Positions 1 to 6,245 of a stretch of 64,000 nucleotides of DNA are shown here, in pieces; the stretch's first letter is position 1; each line of letters opens with the position of its first letter. The stretch is from Candidatus Poseidoniia archaeon (GTDB lineage: Archaea > Thermoplasmatota > Poseidoniia > MGIII > CG-Epi1): positions 1 to 64,000 of the forward strand of contig JASMLC010000007.1 in the NCBI GenBank assembly GCA_030748895.1, in the 5' to 3' direction. The notes under the pieces were generated by a model. That model had not been told where the DNA came from. It worked only from the letters and a program-made list of their open reading frames with translations, and made no database searches. Position numbers and translations under genes: made by a program.

Positions 1-1
1 G

Positions 2-394
2 AACCGGGAAAACTGGTCTGACGAAGATAAACAGAACTGGTCAAGGGATGATAAACACTGGGACCGAGAAAACTGGTCTGACGAAGAGCGTGAAGAACGC
101 GGTGATGATGAAGCCTGTCTGACCATGGAAGAGTGGAAAGAAAGATTTGGACGAGATAAAGAAGGTCGTGACAAAGAAAACGGAACGGCTCATGACGATG
201 AGGTATGGGAAGAGATCAGAGTCAGGATGGCTGAACTCGGAGAAGCCTGTGAAGAAGGTGACGAAGTAGCCTGTGAAGAATTAGAAGCGTTGATTCGGGG
301 ATGCGACCGCGAAAGAGACGACAGGGACGATAAAGACCGTGACGAAGAAGATAATGAAGAGCGAGAAGACTCCGACGAAGAAACAGAAGAATAA
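2..394 (+). CDS. Acidic low-complexity repeat protein, 5'-truncated
   Basis: The reading frame is open from base 2 to a TAA at 392-394, so the gene begins outside the window; an internal ATG lies at 125. The visible 130 residues are dominated by D, E, R, K, N and W. They begin with Trp-centred repeats (ENWSDED, QNWSRDD, HWDRENWSDEE), followed by two Cys-bearing segments (GEACEEGDEVACEELEA) and an all-charged tail. No membrane segment or known domain is visible. The DNA looks clearly AT-richer than the next genes and uses many GAA/AAA codons, which may reflect the odd composition or transfer. Function unknown. It could be the tail of a larger secreted or surface protein, but nothing in the window shows that. 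Confidence 0.6.
   Translation, partial: NRENWSDEDKQNWSRDDKHWDRENWSDEEREERGDDEACLTMEEWKERFGRDKEGRDKENGTAHDDEVWEEIRVRMAELGEACEEGDEVACEELEALIRGCDRERDDRDDKDRDEEDNEEREDSDEETEE
8..87 (+). repeat. 20-bp exact direct repeat, 60-nt period, in coding sequence
   Basis: The same 20 bases occur at 8-27 and 68-87, spaced by 60 nt (20 codons). They encode the ENWSDE element of the acidic protein, and a degenerate copy lies between them. The multiple-of-three spacing fits an in-frame protein repeat rather than a mobile or CRISPR element. Confidence 0.7.
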
Positions 395-476
395 GACAAG
401 TCCTCGGAGGGGGTCATCCTCGAGAAATACTGTTCACAAAAAATCTCGCCTCTAGTTTAGATACATCTGAAACCTG

Positions 477-1223
477 CTAGAACTGCATCACCAGCAGCAA
501 CCCGCCATACCCGGTCGCCATCAGGAACGGCGTGTCCCAGGTGTGCGGCGAGAACGCCTCGGCGAGGGTCATCGCCAGCGGGACGATGGCAAGCGCGAGC
601 GCGAACTGCAGCGCGCTGAAGTGCGGCGCGTGCAGCGCGATAATCACGAGCCCCGTCAGCAGGATGAAGCCGCTGCCTTCGAGCGTCCGCACGTAGGTGC
701 GGTCGGTGCCGAGCGCACGCGTGTGGTATTCGTGCCGGCCCCAGCGCACGCCAATCGGCTCCGCGAGGCCGTCACCGACGGCGTTTATCAGCAGCGGAAT
801 CATGACCAGCCCCGCGAGGCCGATTTCGCCAAAGTACCAGATGGCAGGCAGCATGACCATGAAGCCGGCGACGAACTGGCTGAAAATCCAGACCAGCGTG
901 TAGGGGCGGTCCTCGGGCCGGTCGAAGGCTTCGAACATCAGCTGGTAGGGCGGGAAGCGGCTGCGAATCGGCTCCCAGAAAACCAGCAGCGAAAGCGTCA
1001 CGATGGCGGAGCTGGTAAGCAGGTATTCGATGTCGGCAAAGGTGGCGACATCCAGCTGCCGGTCAATCGCCACCGGCAGGAAGAAAATCGCGACGTGGTT
1101 CAGCTTGCGCGTGTAATTGACCCGCACGCCGCATCGCGCCATCCAGCCCGAGGCGAGCATGATGGCGAGCAGCGCGCCCGCCTTCAGCAGCGTCGATTCA
1201 ACCTGGGATGATGAGAATTCCAT
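477..1223 (-). CDS. Polyprenol/phytol kinase-like (VTE5/dolichol kinase family) integral membrane protein
   Basis: A 248-residue protein with about seven hydrophobic segments. The family signature GDGLAEPIGVRWG lies near residues 150-162 and is followed by a conserved polar stretch with a TYVRTLEGSG motif. In known members (phytol kinase VTE5, dolichol kinase Sec59, CTP-transferase-like enzymes) this region forms the nucleotide-binding face, so a CTP-dependent isoprenoid-alcohol kinase is likely, with lipid head-group or isoprenoid salvage as the inferred role. I chose the ATG at 1223 because the upstream open frame runs through tRNA-Ala. The start lies only 16 nt after the tRNA 3' end and inside its trailing hairpin, so the two are probably co-transcribed and tRNA processing may create the mRNA 5' end. 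Substrate unknown. Confidence 0.72.
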   Translation of the reverse strand: MEFSSSQVESTLLKAGALLAIMLASGWMARCGVRVNYTRKLNHVAIFFLPVAIDRQLDVATFADIEYLLTSSAIVTLSLLVFWEPIRSRFPPYQLMFEAFDRPEDRPYTLVWIFSQFVAGFMVMLPAIWYFGEIGLAGLVMIPLLINAVGDGLAEPIGVRWGRHEYHTRALGTDRTYVRTLEGSGFILLTGLVIIALHAPHFSALQFALALAIVPLAMTLAEAFSPHTWDTPFLMATGYGGLLLVMQF

Positions 1224-1239
1224 GCGATACCGCGCATGG
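1220..1239 (-). terminator. GC-rich hairpin directly after tRNA-Ala
   Basis: Perfect 7-bp stem CCATGCG/CGCATGG with a 6-nt loop, abutting the 3' end of tRNA-Ala on the minus strand. It contains the start codon of the downstream kinase gene. No T-run follows, so it may be a processing or attenuation element rather than a true terminator. The tRNA-Ser hairpin at 2371-2396 has the same core stem. Confidence 0.4.
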
Positions 1240-1313
1240 TGGACCGGGCGAGATTTGAACTCGCGCCCTCCTCCATGCCAAGGAGGCGATCTTCCAGACT
1301 GATCTACCGGCCC
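1240..1313 (-). tRNA. tRNA-Ala (anticodon GGC)
   Basis: The minus strand folds into a full cloverleaf. Acceptor GGGCCGG pairs with CCGGTCC and includes the G3-U70 wobble pair that identifies tRNA-Ala. D stem GATC/GATC, anticodon stem CCTCC/GGAGG with loop TTGGCAT, T arm GCGAG-TTCAAAT-CTCGC, discriminator A. CCA is not encoded. A TATA-like CCTTAAAG sits about 29 nt upstream (around 1342). The polyprenol-kinase-like gene follows immediately in the same direction. Confidence 0.95.
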
Positions 1314-1363
1314 ACGCGGGCGGTCCACGAAGGGAGCGCTTTAAGGATTGCCGCTTGCGCCCT

Positions 1364-1756
1364 TCAGTTTTCGGGGGAGAGCGGCCGGATGGTCCACGCC
1401 ACCAGCGCCACGCCCGCCAGCATTACCGCCAGCGCGCCCGTCGCCTCGAACACAGGCGCCTGCACCGCGACCGTTTCCGGCTGGAGCTCGTAGTAGCCGC
1501 TGACGTTGAACTGCTCCCCGTCGGCCATGGTCACCTGCCAGCGATACTGGAAGGTGCCGGGTTCGGGCTCCGCCGTCATGCGCCAGTCGCAGCCAGCGCC
1601 GCTGGCTGCGACCGGTCCCGGCGCTGGCTCTGCGGGCCACTCGGCGTCGTGGTCGTCAATGGGGCCGTGCAGTAGTAGCGTCGCCGACGCGACGTCGTCG
1701 CACGCGCCGCCGGGCGGCCTGAGGTGGGCGACGCGCTCGCGGCGCTGGAGTCGCAC
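1364..1756 (-). CDS. Putative small membrane-anchored extracytoplasmic protein, start uncertain
   Basis: The C-terminal half looks real: a beta-rich stretch (FQYRWQVTMADGEQFNV, then SGYYELQPETV) is followed by one strong membrane segment (GALAVMLAGVALVAWTI) and a short polar tail. Two Cys upstream (GGACDDV, GAGCDWR) could form a disulfide outside the cell. The frame stays open far upstream, but that part is arginine-rich and reads like the antisense of the PUA gene, so I propose a GTG start at 1756. No signal peptide is visible, so the true start may differ or the gene may be degraded. It overlaps the oppositely directed PUA gene by 33 nt. Function unknown. Confidence 0.42.
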   Translation of the reverse strand: MRLQRRERVAHLRPPGGACDDVASATLLLHGPIDDHDAEWPAEPAPGPVAASGAGCDWRMTAEPEPGTFQYRWQVTMADGEQFNVSGYYELQPETVAVQAPVFEATGALAVMLAGVALVAWTIRPLSPEN

Positions 1757-2245
1757 GGAGACTGGCTCGAGCAGTGGGAGCCCGCCTTCCGACCGCGGCA
1801 GCCGACCGCGAATCGCGAGCCGCTCCTGCGATTTGCGCGCGGCAGGCTGACCCGCACGGCGACCGGCGGTGCGAGCTTCGAGCATCCGCTCTTCGGCGCC
1901 GTCCCCGAAACGCTCGCCGACACCGCGCCGCTGCGGCCGTCCGGCAACGTGCGCCATGGGCTCTTCACGCTCCGCGCTGCCGGCGCGCGCGCACTGCACG
2001 GCGCGAATGAGGCGCCGCGCCAGCGCGTCGTCGTGCACGCAGACTCGGCCGAGTTCAACCAGCAGGGGCGCAACGTCTTCGGCAAGTTCGTGCTTGCGTG
2101 CGACCCCGGGTTGCGCTGCCGCGACGAATGCCTGGTGGTTACCGAGGCGGACGAGCTGGTCGCGGTCGGGAGACTGGAAATCGCGCCGGGGGAGATTGCG
2201 CTCGGCGGGCAGGGACTGGCGGTAAAAGTACGCGAAGCGGTTTAA
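1724..2245 (+). CDS. PUA-domain protein, archaeosine TGT/ArcS C-terminal type
   Basis: A 173-residue protein from a GTG start. Residues ~97-172 match the PUA domain found at the C terminus of archaeosine tRNA-guanine transglycosylase and ArcS: RQRVVVHADSAEF, then GRNVFGKFV, GDECLVVTEADELVAVGR and AVKVREAV. PUA domains bind RNA. The N-terminal ~95 residues (LLRFARGRL, ASFEHPLFG) resemble the linker part of the same family but hold no catalytic TGT domain. This could be a stand-alone PUA subunit acting with a TGT or ArcS encoded elsewhere, in G+ modification of tRNA position 15. That role is inferred; the fold call is firmer. No ATG exists in the upstream frame. Confidence 0.68.
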   Translation: MGDALAALESHGDWLEQWEPAFRPRQPTANREPLLRFARGRLTRTATGGASFEHPLFGAVPETLADTAPLRPSGNVRHGLFTLRAAGARALHGANEAPRQRVVVHADSAEFNQQGRNVFGKFVLACDPGLRCRDECLVVTEADELVAVGRLEIAPGEIALGGQGLAVKVREAV

Positions 2246-2291
2246 GTAGCGGTCATCGAGAACCTGTTCTGAAATTAGAGTTTAAATGACG

Positions 2292-2305
2292 TGGCGCCAG
2301 GAGAG
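2292..2305. repeat. Partial duplicate of the tRNA-Ser 3' end
   Basis: TGGCGCCAGGAGAG here is an exact 14-bp copy of 2393-2406, which carries the encoded CCA, discriminator, acceptor 3' strand and start of the T arm of tRNA-Ser. Similarity continues weakly (a CGAAC core) to about 2316. The copies are 101 nt apart in the same orientation. Archaeal integrases often recombine at tRNA 3' ends, so this may be the scar of a lost element. No integrase gene is nearby. Confidence 0.5.
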
Positions 2306-2370
2306 TGTTCCGAACGAACCTTTTGAGAAAAGCTTCACCAAAATTGTGAGTTCGGAATCACTGTCGGAGC

Positions 2371-2396
2371 GCCATGCGCCGCGGGCGGCGCATGGC
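2371..2396 (-). terminator. 10-bp hairpin after tRNA-Ser
   Basis: Perfect inverted repeat GCCATGCGCC/GGCGCATGGC with a 6-nt loop. On the minus strand it begins at the last bases of tRNA-Ser. A T-run appears only about 40 nt further on. It is a likely termination or 3'-processing signal and shares its core with the hairpin after tRNA-Ala. Confidence 0.42.
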
Positions 2397-2478
2397 GCCA
2401 GGAGAGGGATTCGAACCCCCGTGGGGAGACCCCAGTGGTTTTCGAGACCACCGCCCTACCGGACTAGGCGATCCTGGC
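2393..2478 (-). tRNA. tRNA-Ser (anticodon CGA), CCA encoded
   Basis: The minus strand gives acceptor GCCAGGA/TCCTGGC, discriminator G and an encoded CCA (2393-2395). The anticodon stem GTGGT/ACCAC has loop CTCGAAA (anticodon CGA). A long class II variable arm (GGGGTCTCCCC) and T loop GGTTCGAATCC complete a tRNA-Ser. A TATA-like CTTAATGC lies about 30 nt upstream near 2508. The 3' end is duplicated at 2292-2305 and followed at once by a hairpin. Confidence 0.95.
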
Positions 2479-2582
2479 GCGCAGGCGCCAGCAAAGGCGG
2501 ATGATAAGCATTAAGCCGGAGGCGGCGGCGGCAGCGCATGCTGCCGCCGCCAAGCGTTAATCCCGTCCACCGCTGGCGTCGC

Positions 2583-2789
2583 ATGAAGCGGCGCGTAACC
2601 GTCGGCGGCGAGGAGCGCGAGGTCAAGCTGGCGGAGGAGGCGACCGCAAGTGATTTGATCGCGGCGCTGGAGCTGCACCCGGACGGCGTGCTGGTGCTCG
2701 CCGAGGGCGAACCGCTGCGGCCAATCGCGCTCAATTCGCGCCTGCCGGAGAGGGGCGTGCGCGTGGTGCTGGTCGCCTCGGGCGGCTGA
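2583..2789 (+). CDS. Ubiquitin-like small modifier / sulfur carrier (SAMP/ThiS/MoaD fold)
   Basis: A 68-residue protein with a beta-grasp pattern: KRRVTVGGEEREVKL, then a helix (ATASDLIAALEL), VLVLAEGEPLRPIAL, and a final strand RVVLVASGG ending exactly at the C-terminal di-glycine used for E1 adenylation. Members either carry thiocarboxylate sulfur (ThiS, MoaD, tRNA 2-thiolation) or conjugate to proteins as archaeal SAMPs; the sequence alone cannot decide. I took the ATG at 2583 because the earlier start adds a proline/arginine-rich stretch that overlaps the tRNA-Ser upstream region. No E1/MoeB homologue is in the window. Confidence 0.8.
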   Translation: MKRRVTVGGEEREVKLAEEATASDLIAALELHPDGVLVLAEGEPLRPIALNSRLPERGVRVVLVASGG

Positions 2790-2827
2790 AGGCAAGGATT
2801 AAACGCTCGGAAGGGGTGCGGGGGCGA

Positions 2828-5056
2828 ATGTCCAGCGAGAAGCAGCCGCCGGAAACCGAATCGCCCGCCCCGGTCGACCCCGAGGCGCAGGCGCCGCTGC
2901 CGGGTCACGAGCTGGGCGAGAGGCCGATTGCGTGGCGCGCGCGTCAGGAAGAGGTGCTGGTCAAGGTCAGCCGGCGCGAGAAGGACGAAATTGACTTCGT
3001 CGTCGACGCCTTCTGGATATTCGTCGCACGCGTCCGCGCCGCCTCGCGGCCGCTACTGGCGCTGGGTGTGCTGCTAATCCTGCTCGGCGTCAGTCTCGCG
3101 GGCTGGCCTCAGGCGGCGCTCGGGCAGGACCGCAGTGGCTACTGGTACGTGGCCGCGGTCGACCACGGCAGCCTCGCGCGCTACACCACCGACGGCGACT
3201 ATCCCGACTTCGCGCCCGGCGACACTTTCCTGCTGCAGGGCAACATCGAGTCCATCGAGTATTACGCCCCGCTCGAGGAGGCGGGCTGGCCACAACTGGT
3301 TCCGGCGCCGCAAGCGGCCGACGGGACCATGCTGGCGAACGGCTCGCTCGAGTCGCTCTTCGGCCAGTCATCGAGTGCGGCGGCCAACTACTCGAGTGCA
3401 CGACTGGTGCGGCAGCAATACTTCAGCAATCTCTCTGTCAGCGGGTTCCTGTTCAACGAAGTGGACTTCGAGGATGTCGTCTTCGAGAACGTCGTCTTCG
3501 AGTATGGCTTCTTCATCAACTGCGACTTCGAGCGTGTCGCCTTCCACAACGTCACGATTCGCGGCTCGGTGTTCTCGCACGTCGTGCTCTCCGAAGTGCT
3601 ATTGCAGAACTCGGTCTTCGAAGAGGCGCGACTGGAACATGCTGCCGTGGACCAGATGGTGGTTCGCAGCACGGTCTGGGAAAGCACCGTCAGCCTCCAG
3701 AGCAGCTTGCGCGGAATCAAGTTCGACCATGCGCAGCTGACCAACGGCAGCTTCCAGAAATCGCAGCTGGACGTGGTGCTGTTCCAGCAGACGCGCGTCA
3801 CCAACTTCACGCTGCTCAACACGCCGGTCACCAACGTCGCCGACGGAGAGGAGCTGGGTTACACCTACATGACCCTCCGCGGCGCCACGGTCCGTGCAGC
3901 GGGAAATCTGGAGCAGCGGCTACCAGTCGGCGCCTCAATCTACATGGACGTCACAGTCATCGCTGAAGGTAGCGGTGCCGGGTCGGTCGCCAACTCGACC
4001 TGGGTTGCCGGCAACGTCACAGGCGAGGGATTCACGACGCCTTTCGGCGAGCAGCCGGTCAACCTCAGCCGCGAACTGCTGGTGGTTGAGCCCGAGGTGG
4101 TGCGGCCCACCTTCTGGTGGTCGGTCGGCTTCAACTCATTCGTGCTGGCGGGCGCGATGCTGCTGGTCTACGCTGTCGGTGGCCATGCGGTAATTCTGGC
4201 GGTGACGCGCTTCAGCATGCCGATACTCGCCACCGCGGGCGGATTCCTGCTGCTTTTCCTCGCCATTCCAACCCGCGACTTCCTGCTGGTTTCGCAGCTG
4301 ATGCTGCTCTACTTCGTCCCGCCACTCGGCAAGGGGACCGTCATCCCACTCGGGATTGCGGCCGGAATCAACCCATGGGTGCTGGCGCTGGCAACCGCCT
4401 TCGTCGACATCATGGTCGGCATCTTCCTGGCGTGGAATTTCGACCTTGCGCGTAAGATTCCGTTCGTCGGCGGCGGCATCCGCCGGGTGCAGGCCAAGGG
4501 CCACGAAATCATGACCGCGCAGCCGTGGATTGAGCGGCTGGCGTTCGCCGGCATCATGCTCTTCGTGATGTTCCCGTTCCAGGGCTCCGGCTCGGTCGGC
4601 GGCACCCTGCTCGGCCGCTCGATGTCGATGACCCCCTACCGCATCCTCTCGGCCGTGGCGATTGGGGGCGTCCTCGGGTCGTTCATCATTTCCGCCTCAA
4701 TTGTCTTCGGCCTCGGGCTCGCCGGGCAGATGAGCACTTACGGATTGCTGATTGCACTGGTGGTGGCGCTGATTATTGTCACCCTCTGGTACACCTTCCG
4801 CCACTGGGACGAGCTGAGCCTCGACGAGTTCCAGGAGGCGCTGGGGCTCCACCGCGAGGGCATCATCGGCGCCCCGGTCGGCGCCGCGGCCGACCTTGCG
4901 GGCGCGGCGACCAGCGGCGTCTTCCGCGCCGTCGAGGGGACCGGACAGGTCATCTCGAAGACCACCGCGACCGTGCTCGACACATTCCTGCCCGAGAGCG
5001 AGCGGGAGACGCCGTCCGCCGACAAGCCCGAAGGCGAAACGGAGGACGAGGGGTGA
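2828..5056 (+). CDS. Fusion: N-terminal TM, pentapeptide-like repeats, COG2426-type (small multidrug export) membrane domain
   Basis: A 742-residue protein. Residues ~1-65 are polar and cytoplasmic, and one TM segment follows near residues 75-95 (LLALGVLLILLGVSLAGW). An external region of about 320 residues contains degenerate pentapeptide-like repeats (VDFEDVVFENVVFEYGFF, CDFERVAFHNV, SVFEEARLEHAAV) and several N-x-S/T sites. The C-terminal ~300 residues form a multi-TM unit with GKGTVIPLGIAAGINPW and MFPFQGSGSVGGTLLG, matching the COG2426/Sm_multidrug_ex family, whose substrate is not established. The C tail is acidic. The ATG at 2828 was preferred to a GTG at 2816. It overlaps the epimerase by 4 nt, so the two are coupled. 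Confidence 0.68.
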   Translation: MSSEKQPPETESPAPVDPEAQAPLPGHELGERPIAWRARQEEVLVKVSRREKDEIDFVVDAFWIFVARVRAASRPLLALGVLLILLGVSLAGWPQAALGQDRSGYWYVAAVDHGSLARYTTDGDYPDFAPGDTFLLQGNIESIEYYAPLEEAGWPQLVPAPQAADGTMLANGSLESLFGQSSSAAANYSSARLVRQQYFSNLSVSGFLFNEVDFEDVVFENVVFEYGFFINCDFERVAFHNVTIRGSVFSHVVLSEVLLQNSVFEEARLEHAAVDQMVVRSTVWESTVSLQSSLRGIKFDHAQLTNGSFQKSQLDVVLFQQTRVTNFTLLNTPVTNVADGEELGYTYMTLRGATVRAAGNLEQRLPVGASIYMDVTVIAEGSGAGSVANSTWVAGNVTGEGFTTPFGEQPVNLSRELLVVEPEVVRPTFWWSVGFNSFVLAGAMLLVYAVGGHAVILAVTRFSMPILATAGGFLLLFLAIPTRDFLLVSQLMLLYFVPPLGKGTVIPLGIAAGINPWVLALATAFVDIMVGIFLAWNFDLARKIPFVGGGIRRVQAKGHEIMTAQPWIERLAFAGIMLFVMFPFQGSGSVGGTLLGRSMSMTPYRILSAVAIGGVLGSFIISASIVFGLGLAGQMSTYGLLIALVVALIIVTLWYTFRHWDELSLDEFQEALGLHREGIIGAPVGAAADLAGAATSGVFRAVEGTGQVISKTTATVLDTFLPESERETPSADKPEGETEDEG

Positions 5057-6003
5057 CGCGTTCGCTGGTCACTGGCGGCGCCGGCTTCATCGGCTCGCAC
5101 CTCGTTGGCGCGCTGGTCGCGCGGGGCGACCGCGTCAGCGTGCTCGACAACCTCTCGTCGGGGAGCCTCGACTTCCTGGTGGGCGTGCGCGACGCCATCG
5201 AGTTCCATCAGCTGGACCTGCTCGACGAGGAGTTCGACGCGCTGCTCGACGGAATAGACATAGTCTGGCACCTTTCGGCCAACCCCGAGGTGCGCACCGG
5301 CATCGACGCGCCCGAAGTCATGTTCCGGCAGAACGTCGACGCAACGCGCTGCGTGCTGGCGGCGATGGCGCGCTGCGGAGTGCGCGACATTGTTTTCACG
5401 TCGACCTCGACCGTCTACGGCGAGGCGAGCGTCGTGCCGACTCCCGAGGAATACGAGCCGCTGGCACCGATTTCGGCCTACGGCCAGAGCAAGCTCGCGG
5501 CGGAGCAGCTCATCGAGCGCTTCTGCGAGGAGGAGGGCGGGCGCGCCATCTCGTTCCGCTTCGCCAACTGCGTCGGCCCGCGCAGCAACCACGGCGTCAC
5601 CTTCGATTTCTTCCACAAGTTGCGCGCCGATTCCGGGGCGCTGGAAATCCTCGGCGACGGAAAGCAGTTCAAGTCCTACTTCCACGTCGCCGACTGCATC
5701 GCCGGGATGCTCGCGGTCGCGCCCGTCGCGGCGTGCGCCGCCGGCGGCTTCGCCGCGCTCAACGTCGGCTCGGAGGACGGCATCGACGTCGTGACGGTGG
5801 CCGACGCAGTCTGCGAGGCGCTCGGCCTCGACGGAGTCGAGTACAGCTTCACCGGCGGCGTCGACGGCGGACGCGGCTGGAAGGGCGACGTGAAGCGGAT
5901 GCTGCTGGCAATCGAGCGGCTGCGCGGCTTCGGCTGGGCGCCGCAGTTCGGCAGCCGCGCTGCCATCTATGATACGGCGCGCTGGCTGGACGAAAACTAT
6001 TAA
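5053..6003 (+). CDS. NAD-dependent nucleotide-sugar epimerase/dehydratase (extended SDR, GalE-like)
   Basis: A 316-residue protein. The N-terminal Rossmann motif VTGGAGFIGSHL binds NAD, and STSTVYGEA plus YGQSKLAAE supply the Ser/Thr and YxxxK catalytic residues. RFANCVGPRSNHGVTFDF is the substrate-side signature of UDP-glucose 4-epimerase relatives. Length fits the family (310-330). Products would feed cell-surface or protein glycosylation; the exact sugar cannot be read from sequence. The GTG start overlaps the stop of the preceding membrane fusion by 4 nt. The tRNA-Glu promoter seems to lie within its last codons. Confidence 0.88.
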   Translation: MTRSLVTGGAGFIGSHLVGALVARGDRVSVLDNLSSGSLDFLVGVRDAIEFHQLDLLDEEFDALLDGIDIVWHLSANPEVRTGIDAPEVMFRQNVDATRCVLAAMARCGVRDIVFTSTSTVYGEASVVPTPEEYEPLAPISAYGQSKLAAEQLIERFCEEEGGRAISFRFANCVGPRSNHGVTFDFFHKLRADSGALEILGDGKQFKSYFHVADCIAGMLAVAPVAACAAGGFAALNVGSEDGIDVVTVADAVCEALGLDGVEYSFTGGVDGGRGWKGDVKRMLLAIERLRGFGWAPQFGSRAAIYDTARWLDENY

Positions 6004-6028
6004 GGTGAAAGCCCGCAGCCGGGCCGGC

Positions 6029-6106
6029 GCTCCCGTGGTGTAGTCCGGCCCATCATCTCGGCCTCTCGAGCCGAACACCCGGGTTCGAATCCCGGCGGGA
6101 GCACCA
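6029..6106 (+). tRNA. tRNA-Glu (anticodon CTC), CCA encoded
   Basis: Acceptor GCTCCCG pairs with CGGGAGC, discriminator A, CCA encoded at 6104-6106. Anticodon stem TCGGC/GCCGA has loop CTCTCGA (CTC reads GAG). T arm CCGGG-TTCGAAT-CCCGG is intact. A TATA-like CTATTAAGG overlaps the epimerase stop codon about 29 nt upstream. Confidence 0.95.
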
Positions 6107-6117
6107 CGCGCTTTTGT

Positions 6118-6136
6118 CGGCCGGCAAAGCCGGCCG
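6118..6136. terminator. 8-bp hairpin downstream of tRNA-Glu, flanked by T- and A-runs
   Basis: CGGCCGGC-AAA-GCCGGCCG forms a perfect stem. It is extended by TTTTG before it and CAAAA after it, so the transcript of either strand could pair further. It lies 12 nt after tRNA-Glu and is a likely transcription or processing end. Confidence 0.45.
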
Positions 6137-6212
6137 CAAAACCTTGACCAAAACATAACATCACGCTGCTTACGGTTGCGGAATGGTTGCGAAAAAAGTA
6201 ATCCTTGCGGCA

Positions 6213-6222
6213 GCCTTTTATC
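6213..6222 (+). promoter_or_regulatory. TATA box of the serABC operon
   Basis: GCCTTTTATC is centred about 27 nt upstream of the serA ATG, the spacing of an archaeal leaderless transcript. No Shine-Dalgarno sequence precedes the ATG. Confidence 0.5.
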
Positions 6223-6245
6223 ACGCCTGAGTTCGGCGGCGCTCC

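Noticed and set aside
8-87. 20-bp repeat at the left edge as a CRISPR or mobile-element end
   Set aside because: Spacing is a whole number of codons within an open frame and the region between is a degenerate copy of the same protein repeat.
4738-6156. 472-codon minus-strand frame across the epimerase and tRNA-Glu
   Set aside because: It crosses a tRNA and is antisense to a clear SDR epimerase.
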